This document shows positions 7,926 through 15,152 of a stretch of DNA of 25,238 bases, piece by piece. Both the position numbers and the translations under genes were made by a program. Origin of the DNA: Oscillospiraceae bacterium (lineage in GTDB: Bacteria > Bacillota_A > Clostridia > Oscillospirales > Oscillospiraceae); NCBI GenBank assembly GCA_017936985.1, contig JAGBEM010000012.1, positions 1 through 25,238 on the forward strand. Reading direction: 5' to 3'. Position 1 is the first letter of the stretch. Every line of letters begins with the position of its first letter. Below the pieces are notes generated by a model. That model saw only the letters and a list, made by a program, of their open reading frames with translations, did no database searches and was not told where the DNA came from.

Positions 7926-7955
7926 AGATCCCCAGCCAATTTCGGCTGGGGATCT
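7926..7955 (+). terminator. Perfect hairpin ending the cobamide operon
   Basis: Twelve-base arms AGATCCCCAGCC and GGCTGGGGATCT enclose a six-base loop, 35 bases after the cobC stop. No long T-run follows on either strand, so it is either a weak intrinsic terminator or an RNA-stabilising hairpin between converging genes. Confidence 0.55.
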
Positions 7956-8004
7956 ATGCATATAAGCAAACACGCATAATCATAGAAGCAGTGAACCAGT
8001 ATTA

Positions 8005-8235
8005 CTATTTGGGATCAAATTTTCCGGACTCTTTGTCGCGTTCCATTCCATCTATATCACGAGCCAATGCTTCGTCTACAGCGCGATTGATAAAGGCGTT
8101 TACGGATTCGCCCAGTTTGGCTGCGTGCTCTTGGATGATGGCTTTTTTGCCCTTGGGAACACGAAAACGAATGTCCTCCACTTTTTCAGTTAGCCACTTA
8201 TCCCGTGCTCTTTTTTGTGCGTCAGTTAGTGCCAT
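8005..8235 (-). CDS. Ribbon-helix-helix DNA-binding protein (antitoxin-like)
   Basis: A 76-residue protein. The start at 8235 is chosen because GGAGGG lies six bases upstream; the longer frame from 8268 would begin before the site. The N-terminus is charged (ALTDAQKRARDKWLTEKVE), then DIRFRVPKGKKAIIQEHAAKLGESVNAFINRAVDEAL forms the strand-helix-helix pattern of the Arc/CopG class. Such proteins are usually antitoxins or small repressors that bind their own promoter. No toxin gene lies next to it on either side. It is divergent from the xis-int operon across a repeat-containing promoter region, so it may regulate integration or excision. Confidence 0.72.
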   Translation of the reverse strand: MALTDAQKRARDKWLTEKVEDIRFRVPKGKKAIIQEHAAKLGESVNAFINRAVDEALARDIDGMERDKESGKFDPK

Positions 8236-8282
8236 AATCATCCCTCCATTCCAAACTGATGGTAACATAGCCGGTTGTTAAT

Positions 8283-8288
8283 TGTCAA
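8283..8288 (-). promoter_or_regulatory. Candidate -35 box (TTGACA) for the RHH gene
   Basis: On the - strand a consensus TTGACA lies 48 bases upstream of the RHH start. The -10 at 17-base spacing (TTACCA) is poor, so the promoter may need help or another -10. A TATAAT at 8323-8328 on the same strand is a second candidate, with TTGCAC 15 bases upstream. Confidence 0.4.
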
Positions 8289-8302
8289 TTGGCAGGTTGC
8301 AC

Positions 8303-8379
8303 ATATATGGACCCAAATACGCATTATACGGGACCGCATATTTGTGCAACATTCCATATTGATATATGGTACCGCATAT
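8303..8379. repeat. Paired direct repeats in the divergent promoter region
   Basis: ATATATGG occurs at 8303-8310 and 8362-8369. GGGACCGCATAT (8330-8341) and GGTACCGCATAT (8368-8379) are 38 bases apart. One copy lies between the candidate -35 and -10 boxes of the leftward promoter and the other lies inside the spacer of the rightward promoter. This is what an operator shared by a divergent repressor would look like. Confidence 0.5.
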
Positions 8380-8387
8380 AGTATAAT
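8359..8387 (+). promoter_or_regulatory. Promoter for the xis-int operon
   Basis: TTGATA and TATAAT are separated by exactly 17 bases, a near-consensus sigma-A promoter. It would produce a leader of about 250 bases before the excisionase start, and the leader contains a palindrome and a terminator-like hairpin. The 408-base stretch 8236-8643 holds only these regulatory elements and no supported gene. Confidence 0.65.
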
Positions 8388-8437
8388 ACAGATAGAAAAT
8401 AAAACAACGGCAGTGCAAGGGAGCGCCAACTCCCATG

Positions 8438-8451
8438 CACCTGCGCAGGTG
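8438..8451. repeat. 14-base perfect palindrome in the xis leader
   Basis: CACCTGCGCAGGTG is self-complementary and lies about 50 bases inside the predicted leader transcript. It could be a protein-binding site or part of leader RNA folding. Confidence 0.45.
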
Positions 8452-8574
8452 AATTCGGCACCTACACAACGGGATTACCCCGCACCGCAGGGATATTATA
8501 TCCTTTTTGTATCTTTTTTGCAAGAGGGAAAGTGTATCTTTGCGAGGTTACTCCCGGCTATCATATTATGATTT

Positions 8575-8617
8575 GCACCGTGTAGAGCTATCAGCCCTGC
8601 ACGGTGTTTTGTTTTCT
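8575..8617 (+). terminator. Terminator-like hairpin (attenuator) just before xis
   Basis: CACCGTG at 8576-8582 pairs with CACGGTG at 8600-8606. The stem continues inward with one wobble and one mismatch to a three-base loop and is followed by a T-rich stretch (TTTTGTTTTCT). The xis ribosome site AGGAGG follows within 30 bases. Placed between promoter and gene, it probably limits integrase operon transcription. Confidence 0.65.
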
Positions 8618-8643
8618 CTATAACAAACTTAGGAGGAAACACT

Positions 8644-8826
8644 ATGGAAAACAAAAGATTTTTGACAGCCAACGATGTGGCGCAGTACATGGGCATTTCG
8701 GTGCCTATGGCCTACAAGATCATTCGTCGATTGAATGATGAACTGGTGGCGGCAGGCTATATCATCGTTTCCGGTCGCATCAGCCGTAGCTATTTTGAAA
8801 AGAAGATCTACGGCGGCATCGCGTAG
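8644..8826 (+). CDS. xis: Excisionase-like helix-turn-helix protein
   Basis: A 60-residue protein with a MerR/excisionase-like winged-helix start: FLTANDVAQYMGISVPMAYKIIRRLNDEL, then VSGRISRSYFEKKIYG. Small proteins of this kind upstream of tyrosine integrases bend the attachment DNA and bias recombination toward excision. AGGAGG lies a few bases before the ATG, and the integrase starts 11 bases after its stop. The function is inferred from size, fold and position. Confidence 0.8.
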   Translation: MENKRFLTANDVAQYMGISVPMAYKIIRRLNDELVAAGYIIVSGRISRSYFEKKIYGGIA

Positions 8827-8837
8827 GAGGTGAGCAT

Positions 8838-9932
8838 ATGCCTGCTTATAAGGAAAAAGACAGAAACACCTGGACCGTTAAAATCAAACATAAAAACTGG
8901 AACGATCAAATCAAGTGGGTTACCAAAAGAGGTTTTGCAACCAAGCGGGAAGCACTGCAGTATGAGCGTGACTTTCTGGCCCGTAAGAGCGGCAATCTGG
9001 ATATGTCTTTTGCAGATTTCGTCCAGGTCTATCGGGAAGAACGGGGAGCCCGGATCAAAGAGAGCACCCTGTCAATGAAAGGCAATATTATTGACACCAA
9101 ACTGATACCTTACTTCGGCAAAAAATGTATGCGTGAAATCACTACAAAAGATATTATGCTTTGGCAAAATGAGCTGCTGACTTACCGCGATCCCAAGGAT
9201 GGCAAGCCCTACTCCAAATCGTACCTGAAAACGATTCATAACCAGTTGAGCGCGATCTTCAACCATGCGGTCCGTTACCACAAGCTTTCGGAAAACCCTG
9301 CCAGAACGGTTGGAAATATGGGCAGCGAAAAAGGTATTGAAATGAAATGCTGGACCCGTGAGGAGTATCTGAAATTCTCGGAATATATGATGGACGATCC
9401 TGTGGGCTACTACTATTTTCAAATGCTCTACTGGTGCGGTCTCCGTGAGGGTGAGGCACTGGCCCTGACCATCGACGATTTTGATTTTGCAAAGAAGACA
9501 GTTTCCATCACAAAGACCTTTCAGCACCTGAAAGGAAAGGATGTAATCACCGAACCCAAGACACCAAAGAGCAACCGAATCGTGGAAATGCCGGCATTCC
9601 TGGTGGAGGAGATACAGTACTACATTGAAAAACTGTATGAGCCGAAACCCGACGACCGATTGTTTCACTTATCCAAGAGCTATCTCTACCGCAAGATGGA
9701 GCAAGGCAGCAAGGAAATGGGCATTCAGCGTATTCGGGTTCACGATTTGCGGCACTCCCACGTATCCTTGCTTATTCATATGGGATATAGTGCCGTGGCG
9801 ATTGCAGAGCGAATGGGCCACGAGTCCATCGATATCACTTACCGGTATGCCCATCTGTTTCCCACTGTCCAACGGCAAATGGCTACTGATCTGAATGCAC
9901 TACAGGAAGGGGGTGCTGCAGATGTCAGCTAA
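8838..9932 (+). CDS. int: Tyrosine recombinase / phage-type integrase
   Basis: A 364-residue integrase. The N-terminal 50 residues (AYKEKDRNTWTVKIKH...GFATKREA) form the arm-type DNA-binding domain seen in Tn916-like integrases, followed by a SAM-like core-binding domain. The catalytic set is complete: R203 (GLREGE), H302 and R305 (HDLRHSH), H328 (MGHES) and nucleophile Y337 (TYRYAHL). It would cut and rejoin DNA at the att sites of this element. GGAGG precedes the ATG. Its stop overlaps the next gene by 11 bases, unlike most integrases, which end an operon. Confidence 0.95.
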   Translation: MPAYKEKDRNTWTVKIKHKNWNDQIKWVTKRGFATKREALQYERDFLARKSGNLDMSFADFVQVYREERGARIKESTLSMKGNIIDTKLIPYFGKKCMREITTKDIMLWQNELLTYRDPKDGKPYSKSYLKTIHNQLSAIFNHAVRYHKLSENPARTVGNMGSEKGIEMKCWTREEYLKFSEYMMDDPVGYYYFQMLYWCGLREGEALALTIDDFDFAKKTVSITKTFQHLKGKDVITEPKTPKSNRIVEMPAFLVEEIQYYIEKLYEPKPDDRLFHLSKSYLYRKMEQGSKEMGIQRIRVHDLRHSHVSLLIHMGYSAVAIAERMGHESIDITYRYAHLFPTVQRQMATDLNALQEGGAADVS

Positions 9933-10236
9933 GGCTCGTGACGGACAGGGACGCTGGCGCAGCAAGACAATCGGCGTCCGTATATCTCCGGAAGAAAATG
10001 CGGAACTGGATGCTTTGGTGGCCTTGTCCGGTATGACAAAGCAGGAGTATTGCATTAACCGTATGCTGCAGCGGGATGTTGTGGTAACCGGAAATCCCCG
10101 TGTCCACAAAGCACTCAAAAGTCAGATGGAACAGCTCTGTCAGGAATTTGAAAGGCTGTGCAATGTAAATGATCTCAGCGCAGAAACAATGCACGTACTT
10201 GAATATCTGGCAAAAGTCTATGAGGGTTTGCAATGA
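9922..10236 (+). CDS. Ribbon-helix-helix protein, MobC/relaxosome-accessory-like
   Basis: A 104-residue protein starting at the ATG at 9922, with AGGAAGGGGGT upstream; the longer frame from 9895 lies fully inside int. SKTIGVRISPEENAELDALVALSGMTKQEYCINRMLQRDVVV is the RHH and following helix of plasmid mobilisation proteins. GNPRVHKALKSQMEQL follows and is characteristic of a family found in clostridial integrative elements. The C-terminus is helical. No relaxase is in the window, so it would act with one encoded elsewhere or serve as a regulator. It overlaps both int and the transglutaminase gene. Confidence 0.65.
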   Translation: MSAKARDGQGRWRSKTIGVRISPEENAELDALVALSGMTKQEYCINRMLQRDVVVTGNPRVHKALKSQMEQLCQEFERLCNVNDLSAETMHVLEYLAKVYEGLQ

Positions 10237-11141
10237 TGACTAAATTATTTTCGCGTACATTGCAGTCAAAATCGGGACTTATTTTCTTCGCTATCTTAGT
10301 GGTGTATAATCTGCTTTTGGGTGCATATCTGAAAGACTTTCTTGTGCTTTCGCCTATGTTGCTCACATTCTATTTGCTCTCTGCAGTACCGCCCTTACTT
10401 TTCGTCATCAGAGTACGGTCTGCACCTATGCGTGCAATCGTGTACATTATTTTGTTTGTTGTTCTTTTAATGAACACCCTTAGCTTTGTTTTATGCCGCA
10501 GACTTCTGCCGATGATGACGCTGATAACCACTGCCGCCGAAATGATGTATCTGGCGATCTTTGATAACAGTTCCGGCAAGGACAACCTGCTGACGAAAAT
10601 ATATGTTTTGGCAGTTTCGGCGCTTATCGTAGTGACGCTGTTTACCTCGTATAATTTCGTCAGCAAACCGGAGACTCCTTATCTTCTTAACGGTGGTACA
10701 ACTCTGTGGGATACGCAGACAGAAGAGCTTGCTGACGAAATTTGCGCAGGCTGTGATACTGATGCAGAAAAGGTACAGGCGATCTATCATTGGATGCTCC
10801 AAAACCTTGAATACGATTATGGCTACAATGCGCTCTTCCAGTATTTCGATGTTCGCAAAACACTTCGCACCCAACAAGGTGTTTGCTTTGACTTTTCCCA
10901 TCTGTTCGCTGCGCTCTGCCGAAGCCAAAACATTCCGTGTTACGCTGTTGACGGAATATCTTATAAAGACAACTCTGTTCAACACACTTGGAACCGTGTG
11001 TACTACGATGGTACATGGTGGAACATGGATGTGACCAATGACATCTCAAGCACGGCTGCCGGCAAAAGTCTTTACGGTTTTCGCAAACTGGATTCAGCTT
11101 TTGTCACCGACGCAGACTTTTTCATAACAAAAATATATTGA
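10233..11141 (+). CDS. Membrane-anchored transglutaminase-like protease-fold protein
   Basis: A 302-residue protein. Residues 15-140 hold about four or five hydrophobic segments. A transglutaminase-like domain then starts near 165 (ELADEICAGCDTDAEKVQAIYHWM). The catalytic triad is present: C218 (QGVCFDFS), H251 (VQHTWNRVY) and D266 (WWNMDVT). Such bacterial proteins are usually peptidases or cross-linkers acting at the cell surface, here tethered with the domain probably outside. The gene overlaps the RHH gene by four bases, so it is expressed with integration functions, which is unusual. The substrate is unknown; modifying the envelope of the host or of a mating partner is one possibility. 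Confidence 0.8.
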   Translation: MMTKLFSRTLQSKSGLIFFAILVVYNLLLGAYLKDFLVLSPMLLTFYLLSAVPPLLFVIRVRSAPMRAIVYIILFVVLLMNTLSFVLCRRLLPMMTLITTAAEMMYLAIFDNSSGKDNLLTKIYVLAVSALIVVTLFTSYNFVSKPETPYLLNGGTTLWDTQTEELADEICAGCDTDAEKVQAIYHWMLQNLEYDYGYNALFQYFDVRKTLRTQQGVCFDFSHLFAALCRSQNIPCYAVDGISYKDNSVQHTWNRVYYDGTWWNMDVTNDISSTAAGKSLYGFRKLDSAFVTDADFFITKIY

Positions 11142-11148
11142 ATTACTC

Positions 11149-11178
11149 TTGACTATTATACTCCTCTGGGAGTATAAT
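11149..11178 (+). promoter_or_regulatory. Promoter with built-in perfect operator for the DUF3990/XRE pair
   Basis: TTGACT (11149-11154) and TATAAT (11173-11178) are 18 bases apart. The spacer and the -10 box together form a perfect inverted repeat at 11155-11178, with ten-base arms ATTATACTCC and GGAGTATAAT around TCTG. Binding there would block RNA polymerase, which fits autoregulation by the XRE protein two genes downstream. Confidence 0.8.
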
Positions 11179-11203
11179 ATGTAACAGAAAGGAGATGATA
11201 CCT

Positions 11204-11881
11204 ATGGTAAGAAAACTTTATCACGGTTCCTGCAGCATTATTGAAAAGCCTGTCTTCGGACAGGGAAAGCGATATAACGACTACGGTCTGGGGTTTTACT
11301 GCACCGACAGTTTGGAGATGGCGAAGGAATGGGGCGTGTCCCACGATAAGGACGGCTATGCAAACTGCTATGAATTGGATTGCGAGGGCCTGCGTATCTT
11401 AGATCTGAACGATCCGCAATACTGCATTCTCCACTGGCTGGCAGTACTGCTGGAAAATCGGGAGTTTGATGTGCCTTCTGCCCTGGCTCTGGAAGCAAAG
11501 GAGTACATTCTGAAGAACTTTGCCGTTGACTATAAAGACTATGACGCTATCATTGGATACCGGGCAGACGACAGCTATTTTTCCTTTGCTCAGGACTTTA
11601 TCAATGGCACTATCTCCTACCGGCAGCTGAACAATGCTATGCACCTGGGCAAGCTGGGTCAGCAGTTCGTGCTGAAGAGCAAAAAGGCATTTGATCGGAT
11701 TCGTTTTATCGGTGCGGAAGTTGCTGAACGGGAAGAATGGTACGCAAAACAGCAGTCCCGAGACCAAAAGGCCCGGCGGCAGTACTTCGATGTAGAACGC
11801 TTTAAGCGCCAGCGTGGGGATCTGTACATTATGCAGATTATGGATGAGGAGATGAAACCAAATGATCCGCGCTTATCATAA
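11204..11881 (+). CDS. DUF3990-type ADP-ribosyltransferase-like protein, probable toxin
   Basis: A 225-residue protein starting at 11204, with AAAGGAG nine bases upstream. It has the ADP-ribosyltransferase-like pattern: LYHGS at residues 5-9 (H7), GLGFYCTDSLEMAKEW at 28-43 (Y32), IIGYRADDSYF near 116-126, and GQQFVLKS at 152-159 in the place of the third catalytic motif. These features match the DUF3990 family, which belongs to the ART-like fold. The C-terminal 45 residues are highly charged. The target is unknown, and whether the third motif keeps a catalytic acid is not clear. Gene order with an XRE protein and a palindromic promoter suggests a toxin-antitoxin system. Confidence 0.75.
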   Translation: MVRKLYHGSCSIIEKPVFGQGKRYNDYGLGFYCTDSLEMAKEWGVSHDKDGYANCYELDCEGLRILDLNDPQYCILHWLAVLLENREFDVPSALALEAKEYILKNFAVDYKDYDAIIGYRADDSYFSFAQDFINGTISYRQLNNAMHLGKLGQQFVLKSKKAFDRIRFIGAEVAEREEWYAKQQSRDQKARRQYFDVERFKRQRGDLYIMQIMDEEMKPNDPRLS

Positions 11882-12506
11882 GGTTTATTTGGAAAAGGCC
11901 CGTAACAATTTGGGTCGCATGCTGGACTTTGCCACCTATGACTTGGGTTATGATCCCTGCACCTTTTTTGATTTGTTTATGAATTCCGGCTTGGCTAAGC
12001 GGTTTGAAAAGGGCGAGTTTAACGTAACCGTTGGAATGTCCGGCGTAGAGCTGGCATACCGGGTTTTGGAGCTGACCAATCATCAGATAGAGGATCCGCA
12101 GCCCAGGTATTCGGCAGACAGAAGCCCGGAATACTGGGCAGGTTGGGCACTAGCTTATTACCAGTGGGAAACCGCTATGTCATTCCTGGATATCCTGGAA
12201 TGCGTTCCCCTTGATGATATCATTCGTATGTACTCGCCTTATCACGAAATGGATATCCGCCAGTTTTGCGACCGGATGAACGAACTGTACCGTGCCGCCA
12301 ATCCGGAGACAAAACTGAAACAGCTTCGTCAGCGGGCGGGCATGAGTCAGAGCGAGCTGGCAGAGCAGTCCGGCGTTCCGGTGCGGACGATCCAGCAATA
12401 CGAGCAGCGGCAAAAGAGCATCAACAAAGCGCAGGCTGAGTATCTGATGATGTTGGCGAATGCACTGCACTGCAAAGCAGAAGATTTAATTGAGCCTGTT
12501 GAATGA
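11862..12506 (+). CDS. XRE-type regulator with an N-terminal partner domain, probable antitoxin
   Basis: A 214-residue protein. The C-terminal helix-turn-helix at about 147-205 (LKQLRQRAGMSQSELAEQSGVPVRTIQQYE) is a clear XRE/Cro domain. The first 140 residues form an unrelated domain (AYHKVYLEKARNNLGRMLDFATYDLG; YWAGWALAYYQWETAMSFLDIL) likely to bind the partner protein. Its start lies 20 bases inside the DUF3990 gene, with GAGGAG upstream, so the two are coupled. The likely role is to neutralise the ART-like protein and repress the palindromic promoter. Toxin and antitoxin roles are inferred. Confidence 0.75.
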   Translation: MIRAYHKVYLEKARNNLGRMLDFATYDLGYDPCTFFDLFMNSGLAKRFEKGEFNVTVGMSGVELAYRVLELTNHQIEDPQPRYSADRSPEYWAGWALAYYQWETAMSFLDILECVPLDDIIRMYSPYHEMDIRQFCDRMNELYRAANPETKLKQLRQRAGMSQSELAEQSGVPVRTIQQYEQRQKSINKAQAEYLMMLANALHCKAEDLIEPVE

Positions 12507-12521
12507 AATAACACGATATGG

Positions 12522-12560
12522 AAATGTGCGTCAGATGATAACATCTGACGCGCATTTTCG
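12522..12560 (+). terminator. Terminator of the DUF3990/XRE operon
   Basis: About 15 base pairs, with one G-U pair, between AATGTGCGTCAGATG and CATCTGACGCGCATT around the loop ATAA, then TTTTC. It begins 16 bases after the XRE stop. Confidence 0.75.
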
Positions 12561-12739
12561 TCACAAAAAGTTTTCATTTCGGAGAGAAAAAAGCCGGGTG
12601 CACCCCTTGACTTTTTGGCAGAAAATTCTTATTACTTAAGTGTAAGGTAAAAATAGCCTTTGGCAGGTTTGGTGGTTTTCTTGCCATGAGCTGCTATGAT
12701 ATTTATCTTATAATTCACTTTTGAAAGGATGTGAATGTG

Positions 12740-13696
12740 ATGATCGTTGAAGCAATCGATAAGCAGACAAACAGGACTGTTAAAATTGAAGAAGCATATT
12801 CCGGTCAACGTCTTGCATGCCCCTACTGCGGTGTGGATGTACACCCTGTATTGGGAGGCGATACGCAGTTCTTCCGTTGCTATGAAGGCGGAAAGCATAC
12901 GGATCGCATCTGCAAGCAATTGGACAGAACGAACAGAGCATATGATCCCAAATTAACAGATATTGAGGAACTGTTTGACAATCTGTTTCACCCGGTACGC
13001 GAAAAGGAAGAACCCTCTTGGGAGTCCGATGAGGACGAGGGCCTCGTTGAGCCTGAAATGGAGGACGAATACCTGTATGGGGATGAATCCGAGTATGGTA
13101 CCGATTCCGATACAGATGAAAGTGATGAAGAGGAGGGCGAAGCTGATTCCGGACCTGTGATCCTTCCCTGCAGAACACTCAGTCAACTCTGGAAAGCCGG
13201 TATTAAGGAAATTAAGTCGTATGAACGTATCGGCTCTCGCTTAAGATCGGATATTTTCCTGTGGTATATGGATTTTGACGGGTTCTTTGCCCGACACGAG
13301 GACTTGGGGAAACGCGTGCTTGCGGTGCGTCCACGGTGGCCTGTCAACAGAGCCAATGCCATTCTGTTTGCGTCGTTTAGCGGTTTTCGAAAAAAGGGCG
13401 AGTCTAAAACCGAGTACAAACAGAAGCAGTTTGTGCTTGTGTTTCAAGATCGGAAGGCGTACAATCAGGCCTGCAAAAAGCTGTTTGTCCGCAATACGGA
13501 AAGCAACGGTATCAGCAGCACTGCTCCCAAGTATGATATGGTGTTAGTGGCCGGTGACTGGGCGGAGCTGGATGAAGAGGAATATGCAGCATTTGCTGCG
13601 AAGCCCCCAGAGCATTTTTACGGCGCACAGAGGTCCCTTGTCTATTCCAAGAATCAGATTTATGCGATTCCGGAATATAAAAAAACTAAAAAATAA
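12740..13696 (+). CDS. Unrecognised protein: Zn-binding N-terminus, very acidic linker, unknown C-terminal domain
   Basis: A 318-residue protein of no family I recognise with certainty. The start at 12740 is supported by GAAAGGA at 12723-12729; GTG codons at 12731 and 12737 are alternatives. Residues 1-60 look like a treble-clef or CoiA-like metal site: CPYC (C27, C30), C47, H53 and C58. Residues 88-138 are almost wholly acidic (EEPSWESDEDEG..., DTDESDEEEGEAD). Residues 140-318 form a basic, mixed domain with LWYMDFDGFFARHEDLG and QKQFVLVFQDRKAYNQACKKLF. The gene is alone between two terminators, with a possible TATAAT at 12710-12715. It could bind nucleic acid, or mimic it through the acidic stretch; neither is shown. 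Confidence 0.6.
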   Translation: MIVEAIDKQTNRTVKIEEAYSGQRLACPYCGVDVHPVLGGDTQFFRCYEGGKHTDRICKQLDRTNRAYDPKLTDIEELFDNLFHPVREKEEPSWESDEDEGLVEPEMEDEYLYGDESEYGTDSDTDESDEEEGEADSGPVILPCRTLSQLWKAGIKEIKSYERIGSRLRSDIFLWYMDFDGFFARHEDLGKRVLAVRPRWPVNRANAILFASFSGFRKKGESKTEYKQKQFVLVFQDRKAYNQACKKLFVRNTESNGISSTAPKYDMVLVAGDWAELDEEEYAAFAAKPPEHFYGAQRSLVYSKNQIYAIPEYKKTKK

Positions 13697-13711
13697 CGGT
13701 CTTAAAACGAA

Positions 13712-13748
13712 GGCAGCCAAGTGATTCGCACTTGGCTGCCGTTTCTTA
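13712..13748. terminator. Bidirectional terminator between converging genes
   Basis: Twelve-base perfect arms GGCAGCCAAGTG and CACTTGGCTGCC enclose ATTCG. GTTTCTT follows on the + strand, and TTCGTTTT follows on the - strand. It serves the gene ending at 13696 and the recombinase-like gene ending at 13746. Confidence 0.8.
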
Positions 13749-15152
13749 TGCTTTGGTATAGACCTTATGATACTGCTGCTGCGTATCCACAAAGCGATCG
13801 TACTCAGTTTCCTTCACATTGTAACGCCGGCAATTTAATTGGATACGCATATTCTGTGGGTGGGAAGAAAGGGAAACTTTAATGTTGTCTGTGGGTTCAT
13901 TTGCGGTAATGTGCATCTCGGTTTCTGCGGATTCTGCCGGTATTTGCACATAGGCGGAATGCTGCAGTTGCAGCCGTTCTCCCACATCGATACGCGCGAT
14001 CTCAGAAAGGTCACTGTTGACCAAAGGCCTGCGATCCATCTTTTGTTTAATGGCAAACAGTTTCTCTTCATTCACAAATTCGTTCCGGGTTTCGTAAGGG
14101 TCATCAATGTCGTGCCCGATCACATACTCAATTTCCGGTTCGTTCAAACCGAGAATGTGTAAATGCGTACCAAAATTACGGCGAAACAGATAGGCTGTAG
14201 GGTCTTTTCGATCCTCAAACGGCAGGCTGTCTCTATCGGATATGGGGTCCTCTTGAAGGTCCTCATTGATGGATGCCATTTGAGAAGCTTTTATTCTAAT
14301 GTTTTGGAACAGGACGCGGGCTGCGTTTGTTAACTCCCGGGCGGAGCATCGGACGTCCCAACGGTCGTTGTTGCACACAATGGGATAATCATCGATGGAT
14401 TTGCCAAGTTGCGACTCGATATACTGACGCCGCTCATCGATCAGCGCGGCAACCTTATCAGGCACCGGGATAATGCGGTCGGCATTCCTGGTCTTTCCGC
14501 CCAGCTTGCCTGCACTGGTATCATAGCCGGTGGTTTTGTAGATCCATATTACCGGGCAGTCAGGATGGGTTTGCATTGGCTTGATGTCGCCGTAATCTAC
14601 CGCGCAGGCTTCCGCATTACGCAGCCCCAGGGAATACATTAACAGCAAGCCCATGTTTTGACCGGATTGCAGAGGATCGGAAAGGAGCGCTTTGGCCACA
14701 GCCTGCTCTTGGGGGATGGTCAGTGACTTGCAAAGCAGCGCCTGATTGGCTTTTACTTCTTCGCTTTCCGTTGTGGCTTCGGGATTTAGGTTGCTTTCCC
14801 AAAGCACATTATCGCATTCGCCGTGTCTGGCGGCTGTTTCCACGACGTAGTAGATCAAACGGCGAAAATCCTGCAGGGTGCTTTCCTTGTAGGGCATATA
14901 CTGTTTGCCCTTTGTATCCTGGCCCCGCCGGATCAAAGTCTGAATCACAGCATCGTAATCTTCCTGGGTATAGGCGCTGATTGGGGTCTCATCGTGATTC
15001 CCAAGCAGCGGGATGATCTGATTGCAGTAACGCAGGTGGTTACTTCTCTGCGTAGAATCTGCCTTCCAATGTTCCTCAAAGTCTTCGTAGTAATCGTGAT
15101 AGATTCCGTAAAAGGTGTGCTCTTCACCAACAAAGCATTTCCACTCTGTCAT
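13746..15152 (-). CDS. Tyrosine-recombinase-like protein with an atypical active site
   Basis: A 468-residue protein starting at 15152, with AAAGGAGG upstream; the ATGA overlap with the upstream gene shows coupling. A core-binding-like region (residues about 20-130) leads into a catalytic-like domain. R near 177 (GLRNAEACAV) is kept, as are a basic strand (GGKTRNADRIIPVP) and R in FRRNFGTHL near 326. The H of HxxR is replaced by Y. GHD near 347 keeps the second histidine. The tyrosine expected about nine residues after it is R (HDIDDPYETRNEF); the only nearby Tyr is at +6. A 120-residue tail follows with no known domain. It resembles one half of multi-recombinase modules such as Tn554 TnpA/TnpB, but is not an obvious member. 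Confidence 0.75.
   Translation of the reverse strand: MTEWKCFVGEEHTFYGIYHDYYEDFEEHWKADSTQRSNHLRYCNQIIPLLGNHDETPISAYTQEDYDAVIQTLIRRGQDTKGKQYMPYKESTLQDFRRLIYYVVETAARHGECDNVLWESNLNPEATTESEEVKANQALLCKSLTIPQEQAVAKALLSDPLQSGQNMGLLLMYSLGLRNAEACAVDYGDIKPMQTHPDCPVIWIYKTTGYDTSAGKLGGKTRNADRIIPVPDKVAALIDERRQYIESQLGKSIDDYPIVCNNDRWDVRCSARELTNAARVLFQNIRIKASQMASINEDLQEDPISDRDSLPFEDRKDPTAYLFRRNFGTHLHILGLNEPEIEYVIGHDIDDPYETRNEFVNEEKLFAIKQKMDRRPLVNSDLSEIARIDVGERLQLQHSAYVQIPAESAETEMHITANEPTDNIKVSLSSHPQNMRIQLNCRRYNVKETEYDRFVDTQQQYHKVYTKA

Noticed and set aside
8005..8235. Classical toxin-antitoxin locus with the RHH protein as antitoxin
   Set aside because: There is no small toxin frame next to it; the flanking sequence is a hairpin on one side and a divergent promoter on the other.
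8275..8571. 98-codon + strand frame between the RHH gene and xis
   Set aside because: It starts upstream of the predicted promoter, has no ribosome site and covers the promoter, repeats and leader; regulatory DNA explains it better.
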